DNA of 24,892 bases from Phoronis australis (taxonomy: Eukaryota; Phoronida; Phoronidae): assembly GCA_002633005.1 (NCBI GenBank), contig NMRA01000174.1, forward strand, positions 504,898 to 529,789, given 5' to 3'. Shown here in pieces: positions 20,012-24,892 of the stretch. The notes below the pieces were generated by a model. The model saw only the letters and a list, made by a program, of their open reading frames with translations, was not told where the DNA came from and did no database searches. The stretch's first letter is position 1. Every line of letters begins with the position of its first letter. Both the position numbers and the translations under genes were made by a program.

Positions 20012-20877
20012 CACCTTTACAGCAACATTAAAATATTTTCCTTGATAGTCGAAAATGTATAAATTGTTTAAAAATAGACTACTTTTAGAAGAATATGCCT
20101 GGTATCTAGATGAAAAATGTTTAATTTCATCGCTCGCAAGTTTTAGTTGTTCAAATCAGTCATAAAGTGAAGATCGCAACTGGCAGACACTTGGATGCAG
20201 CTAGAGATCGATATTTGTCTTAACATTAGAAACTTCGACGGCAACCACTTCATTTATTTGATGAACTGGTACTGCAACATTTGGAGATTAGCTCGCTTCA
20301 TTCACCAAGTCTTTATTATACACAATTGGTTTAATTATCTGTATTATGTCACATCTTCCAAAGTTAATTACGCACTTACGTATATTACAGGTATGTATGT
20401 GAATATGGGTCTGAGACCTAAGTACTGAAATAAACTTACATCAAAGTATATAAATGGTTTCCTCACCTAAACAGAATTGTTAAAAAGTGTTCATGCGTTT
20501 TATATAAAAATATACCATGACTGTGAACAAGTTAAGGAATACAGATTCTCTATAAAAGCACTTTCTTTAAAAAACAAAACTTTTGAATACATGCATTCAG
20601 GTGGCCATACCCCGAATTTTACTACAGCATATAAGTCCACATTCGACAGCCAGATTCAGCACAAGTAGTAGTCCAATCACTGACCTTAATCCACCGTAAA
20701 TCAGATTCAGTTTGATAAGATTGTCCATTGCGTGGGTACCATGCAGCTCATTACGCGTTAGGATATATGATAGCTAAGATAATTATTAACGCATGGTTTT
20801 TGATTCTTTTCCCCGTCTCACATGATGGCCTGGCGCACGTGATTTGGTTTCATGCTTCCCATGTTCCTGTCCCATCT
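20012..20877. other. 3' flank of small membrane gene 2
   Basis: AT-rich. On the - strand, AATAAA signals are present near 20308-20313 and 20252-20257, 565-625 bp past the stop, and could serve as poly(A) signals for gene 2. The + strand ORFs at 20195-20668 resemble nothing known. Confidence 0.4.
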
Positions 20878-21096
20878 TTAGCACATGGGTTTTCCAGACA
20901 CCATATTCTTGGCGCAGGTCAGCGGCAATTTCAGTCCTCGTTCTAGTAAGTTTACCAGTTCGTTCAAACAGTCACAGCAAGCCGAGAATGGACTTATTAA
21001 AATATAGAACACTGCACATATGAAGGCGATCGGAAAGGCGAATATGAGGAGAACAAAAAACCAGAGTATACTCCATAAAAATCCGCAATTGGCCAT
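20878..21096 (-). CDS. Uncharacterised 72-aa Cys-rich membrane protein, copy 2
   Basis: Paralogue of the gene at 11916-12134, with 58 of 72 residues identical and the same length and stop. It begins MANCGFLWSILWFFVLL and ends KLPLTCAKNMVSGKPMC. The hydrophobic span is residues 6-37. Cys4, Cys27, the CCDC cluster at 40-43, Cys61 and Cys72 are all shared; Cys7 of copy 1 is Leu here. Changes are mostly conservative, as expected if both copies are under selection. The acceptor TTTTTCTTTTTCAG ends at 21110, 13 nt before the ATG, and an in-frame TGA lies between acceptor and ATG, which fixes the start. Function unknown. Confidence 0.83.
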   Translation of the reverse strand: MANCGFLWSILWFFVLLIFAFPIAFICAVFYILISPFSACCDCLNELVNLLERGLKLPLTCAKNMVSGKPMC

Positions 21097-21109
21097 ATTA
21101 CCAGCTCAC
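21097..21109 (-). other. 5' UTR part of gene 2 coding exon; acceptor also matches a donor
   Basis: On the - strand, a long pyrimidine tract, TTTTTCTTTTTCAG, is followed directly by GTGAGC, so one position matches the consensus of both splice sites. An in-frame TGA in this segment excludes an N-terminal extension. Confidence 0.5.
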
Positions 21110-23904
21110 CTGAAAAAGAAAAAAATCAAGAATTTTCACAAAATCAGTGACCAGGTGCAACGTGATTGCAGTTTCAATTACAGCACTAAGCTTGACAACA
21201 TTTCAAAGGCCGACTGGTTGTTCGGTCAAGTTAGACAAAACGGAAAGAAAACATAAACTAAAGATTTCACATGACGATAAGGTTTGCATTTGTTTTAAGA
21301 TTAAAAGTAAACTTCAGGCTGCCAATGAGTGGTGAAGTGAAGAATGTACGACCAGGTTAGCTACCAACCTTGTCGTTACCTCAAACTTGACTACCAAAGA
21401 AAAAAAGAGTGAAACCCATGCCTTTGCAAGATTTCCTGAGCCCGCGATACTACCCAAATAGAATCAGAAACACGAAGTTTTCGCCAAAATAAAAATATTG
21501 CCGACCGACTGGTAATGGAACCTGTTACGTAACGATGCAGACGACTGGCGACATAAGGAGGACCTGCGTTCTGTGAACGCAAGACGCGATCGAGCCGAGG
21601 AAAGTTAGAATGGCAACTTGCTTTACTTGTAATACATGGCGATACATCACGAGGACTTGCAGAATCTCGTTTTTCTCCCAAGAAACTTCATTGGTCTAAA
21701 AACGCAGCCCAATTTTGGTTGAATGCGCAGGCGTGAAAATACAACCACTAGTTCATTCAATTTGTTCTCGCCTTGCCGTGAGCTGTCAGCTGGTCACTTA
21801 GTTGAGGCAGACACTCAGCTCGTAGCACTGAAGTGGCCCTAACCAGTGTCGTAGCATATGGTCAAATTTAATATAGACGTGCCAGAAGTGGGAAACAAAA
21901 ACAATTAAAGTCGTGTGAACGACACAACTTTATCATTGTGGTGCGCGTAACACAGGCGTGCAGACAACACGGTTAAGATGCGAGTGAAAATGTTGCAAAA
22001 CAGCTTGAAGAAATACTCACAAATCTGAAGGACGTGACCTGTACCTATTGTTATTCAGTGTTCAAAAATGCTGAAGCTAGAGGTCAGTGAGCAATGGTTT
22101 CAAATTACACAAAACATTCATGACAGGCAGTGGTTGTACACGAACATCCCGAATGCTTTAAAATCAGTTGACAATAAAAATCATAACTAATACTTATATA
22201 TGACATATTCTAACAGCGACTGAAGTAAACGTATACATAGAAATAGATGGATTCATGAAATATGAAAACACTATTCCGGCCGATGCTGAGTCTATTAATC
22301 TTTGAAATGACGTCGACACCATCTACCCTCGTGGTTATTCCAACTGTTACAGTATATTGTCGCGGCATTTTGTAGATCGACTCAAATCAAAGATACTATA
22401 AAATCTTTGCTCAAATGGAGAACAAAAAATTACCCGAGAAAGTTTGTTGATGAAAGATTCCGTATGCCTGCTTAGTTGACAGCTGTACCTTAGCAGACGC
22501 TTGAGGTGTGGTTTAAGCTGGCACTAAATGAGGTCAGGCAAAATTCCCAGTGTTTATCATATACCTAATACAGGGTAGGTCAAATGTATCGCTACACACG
22601 CGTTTTTAGAAATGAGCTTCCACTTATACCATCGCCATTTTTCACTAAATGCAAAACGCACTTTGTTGGCAACTTTCTGTATTACAAATTATGTAAACAT
22701 GTAATAACCAGCGTATAATATTCATTGCACACTGATGAGTCCATGTTTTACACTTGCAGATTTATCATACGACCATTACCGTAGTATTAAGGCCTTTAAA
22801 CCAGCGAACTCATGCGTTTTTCAAATAAAAGTTCTACCCTATTGTTTCACATATAAGCGCGTGTGCCAAAGGCTCAATTTTAAAGGGGCAGGCGCAACTT
22901 CAAATTATTAGCACATGCTTCTAAATACAAGCATACATTGTTAGCACGGCTGGTGTCAAGTTTTTGTCTACTATTTTGGTTTGTGACAATGTTTCTTATT
23001 AGTCGCACAATCACGCGTTGTATGTAAATTTTCTTTTATGTAGAATCTTGCAAAAAATAGAAAATTATTTAAATTTTGAAGTACCTCATAGCTTATGTTT
23101 TGTAATACAAATGAAAGAAATTATCTGACAGCAACTAAGTAATTCAGTTGCCTCAACATAACCACAGACTTTTAAGCAAACGGACATCTGTGCAGTACAA
23201 AATATCCAGTATTGTTAGCACTAATCATTATTTGCTGACTCATAATCATAAGATCACAGTGTGACCATGATGCGCCAAGTTTGAAGCGAATATATCGCTG
23301 TCACCAGATGTCGAGACCAGCTCACCAAGAAAAACATGTAGACTAAAAAACATGTTGTAGTGGAAATCAACATTTCGTGAGACCGCTCGAAAATAGTTCG
23401 GTAGAGAGACGATTTACGAGAAAAGTAAACAGAAGCAATGAAGACGGTGTTTATTAAAAGGAAAAATGACTAACTTGGCATTGTTTTTTTACTCGGACGG
23501 GATGCTGCACATTACAAGATAACATCCGGGGTTTTCATCTCGTTGAAGCACCGCACTGTGCCAGAATATGAGTAACACGCTAATGGTAGCTTATGAAGTA
23601 GAGCCTGGACAAAGATACTCTAGTTATATTTTAGCCTGGACTGAAATTTCCTCTTTCGGAAAGGTAGACAGTGCGGATCACTGCAAGAGTTGCCTATTTT
23701 TAAAAATGCCAGACACTCAAAGAAGCACGCCCACCAATGACATTTTCATACTCACGAGCGAATTATTGACTTCCACTGAAGTCGTCCCTTCGCCGAACAT
23801 TCACTGCAGTAAGACATGTCTTGTACGAATCGAAGCAGAAGCAGGCCGGGACTAAGAGATCACTCCTGTGCAGGCTCCTGACAGGCCCGTCACAGTAGCC
23901 AGCA
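21110..23904. other. Upstream region of gene 2, no supported coding gene
   Basis: On the - strand, a CCAAT box (ACCAATGAAG, about 21686-21695) and an NRF1-like GCCTGCGCATT (about 21723-21733) lie some 590-625 bp upstream of the acceptor at 21110. They could mark the gene 2 promoter. ORFs at 21391-21681 (-) and 23568-23855 (+) resemble no known family. From about 22850 to 22960 there is a faint GCGCTTAT-like repeat remnant. Confidence 0.35.
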
Positions 23905-24225
23905 ATGAGCGGGGGGGGGAGGTTTGAATTTCTAGAACGGTTGGCAATGCATGGGCGCATCGGAGGGGGGGAGTCTCGAAGGAACCCCCCAATTTGGGGA
24001 ATTGGGCAAAAAAGGTCCGCCTCAATGAAACAAAAAGTCCGAGCAAACGAGACAAAAGTCCATAAAGTCCTCAGGAAATCGGCGCGGATGCACAATTCGT
24101 AGGCCTGTACCTAGTGGCTCTTTTTTAAAGTCCTCGTTGATGTTTTTTTCAGCAGAAGGTCCGCGTACCGAGAAATTCGAGCCCCCTATATTTTAGGCTG
24201 GTGCGCGCATGTAACATTTGCCATT
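23905..24225. repeat. Interspersed G-run/AAAAGTCC repeat, copy 2
   Basis: G-runs (about 23909-23920 and 23964-23971) and C-runs are followed by three near-tandem units, GGCAAAAAAGGTCC, AACAAAAAGTCC and GACAAAAGTCC, at 20-25-bp spacing (24003-24062). A tail with AGAAATTCGAGCCCCC and TTTTAGGCTGG then GCGCGCAT matches copy 3. The ORFs over it are in conflicting frames on both strands and are not genes. Confidence 0.72.
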
Positions 24226-24399
24226 TTGCAAACGTCGAAACTGTGGAATTTTTGGTATGGCCTTTGACGCAGCTCAATTCAGTAGGGGGAAGGGAAATCT
24301 GTATACACTACGATGACTCTAAGCTCTATGTTTCTGAGATGAGATGGAACTTGTAATTCCAGAAATGAGGATGCTGACATGGCGGTTGCTCGCAGAGAA

Positions 24400-24690
24400 C
24401 GGGACACAAATTCGGATGTAATGTGGTCAAGCAAGAGAACACTTCTCGTTACCCCCTGCCGGGGGGTTCGAACGAGCCCCCCCATTTCGCCAAATGGGCA
24501 AAAAGGTCTGCCCCTGAGAGGCAAAAAGTCCGACAAAATGGAACAAAAGTCCCAAACGCGCAATTCGCAGTGGTGCTCCCGTTTTTTTTTTTAGTCCGCT
24601 CTTTTGTTAGCAAAAGGTCCACAACGTCAGAAATTCGAGCCCCCCATAGTGAAGGCTGGGTGCGCGCATGTAGTATAGCCCACTTAGGTC
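24400..24690. repeat. Interspersed G-run/AAAAGTCC repeat, copy 3
   Basis: GGGGGGTTCGAACGAGCCCC, then GGGCAAAAAGGTCTGCC, GGCAAAAAGTCCG and AACAAAAGTCCC at about 23-bp spacing, then a T-run and AGAAATTCGAGCCCCC, and a tail GGCTGGGTGCGCGCATGTAG. The order is the same as copy 2, about 450-490 bp away. Confidence 0.72.
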
Positions 24691-24868
24691 ATAGGGCCAA
24701 ACATTTATGCGTACAGTAGGTTCCCTTGTTACACTATGGTGTTGCCACCACGTGCGTTCAATGCTGATCAAGCGCGTTCGATATCGAAGAACCGAAGCCT
24801 CCTGGTTACGGGCCTGTTGCTAATGCATCGTTGGGGTCAATCTTCCAAGTTAAAGGCCGGAATCAACT

Positions 24869-24892
24869 CAGTGGCGGATCTACGGGGGGGGG
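24869..24892 (+). repeat. Start of a CAGTGGCGGATC repeat cut by window end
   Basis: CAGTGGCGGATCTACGGGGG begins at 24869 and runs into a G-run at the last base. It is similar to the reverse complement of the right end of the repeat at 16881-16895. The remainder is outside the window. Confidence 0.5.

Noticed and set aside
23568-23855. 95-codon + strand ORF
   Set aside because: No similarity was recognised, and adjacent repeats suggest non-coding DNA. An exon cannot be fully excluded.
24279-24719. Overlapping ORFs on both strands near the right end
   Set aside because: They lie in an interspersed G-rich repeat and its flanks, and their frames conflict.
1-24892. CRISPR array, operon or prokaryotic signals
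   Set aside because: There are no evenly spaced direct repeats with unique spacers. Spliced gene structure and the tRNA show animal DNA.

Overview
The window is genomic DNA from an animal. It holds a multi-exon gene with GT..AG introns, a eukaryotic tRNA-Asp, a decayed LINE end, several TIR elements and microsatellites. The AT-rich composition, the short introns (about 0.17-1.2 kb) and the recurring TAGGCCTA-type palindrome suggest an invertebrate deuterostome such as an echinoderm, hemichordate or lancelet. That placement is inference and cannot be settled from this sequence alone.

Left third (1-8195 and its 3' flank): a + strand orthologue of NUSAP1 (nucleolar and spindle-associated protein) in nine coding exons. 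The exons join into one open frame of 496 codons plus stop. They run from the second half of the N-terminal SAP domain, through the segment around ESID, to the C-terminal charged helix. The first coding exon, with the start codon and the first half of the SAP domain, was not found and probably lies before position 1. Exon 945-1097 has a 45-bp tandem duplication that carries a second splice donor exactly 15 codons downstream.

Middle and right: two single-coding-exon genes on the - strand (11916-12134 and 20878-21096) encode 72-residue membrane proteins that are about 80% identical. I do not recognise the family. Both have a splice acceptor a few bases upstream of the ATG, so each probably has an untranslated first exon. 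A strong candidate for gene 1 is 15793-15909. An intact tRNA-Asp(GUC) is at 17037-17108 on the - strand.

The rest is intergenic DNA with mobile elements: the 3' end of a decayed non-LTR retrotransposon (about 10007-10530), a TIR element with GGGCGTTTATTT palindromes (about 10737-11124), two copies of a 236-245-bp MITE (12226-12461 and 19767-20011), a TTAA-flanked 684-bp element (13457-14140), and three copies of a G-run/AAAAGTCC repeat (about 16679-16895, 23905-24225, 24400-24690). There are also microsatellites and short tandem duplications. No bacterial features, CRISPR arrays or viral genes were seen. Exon borders were called by eye from splice motifs, frame and protein similarity.
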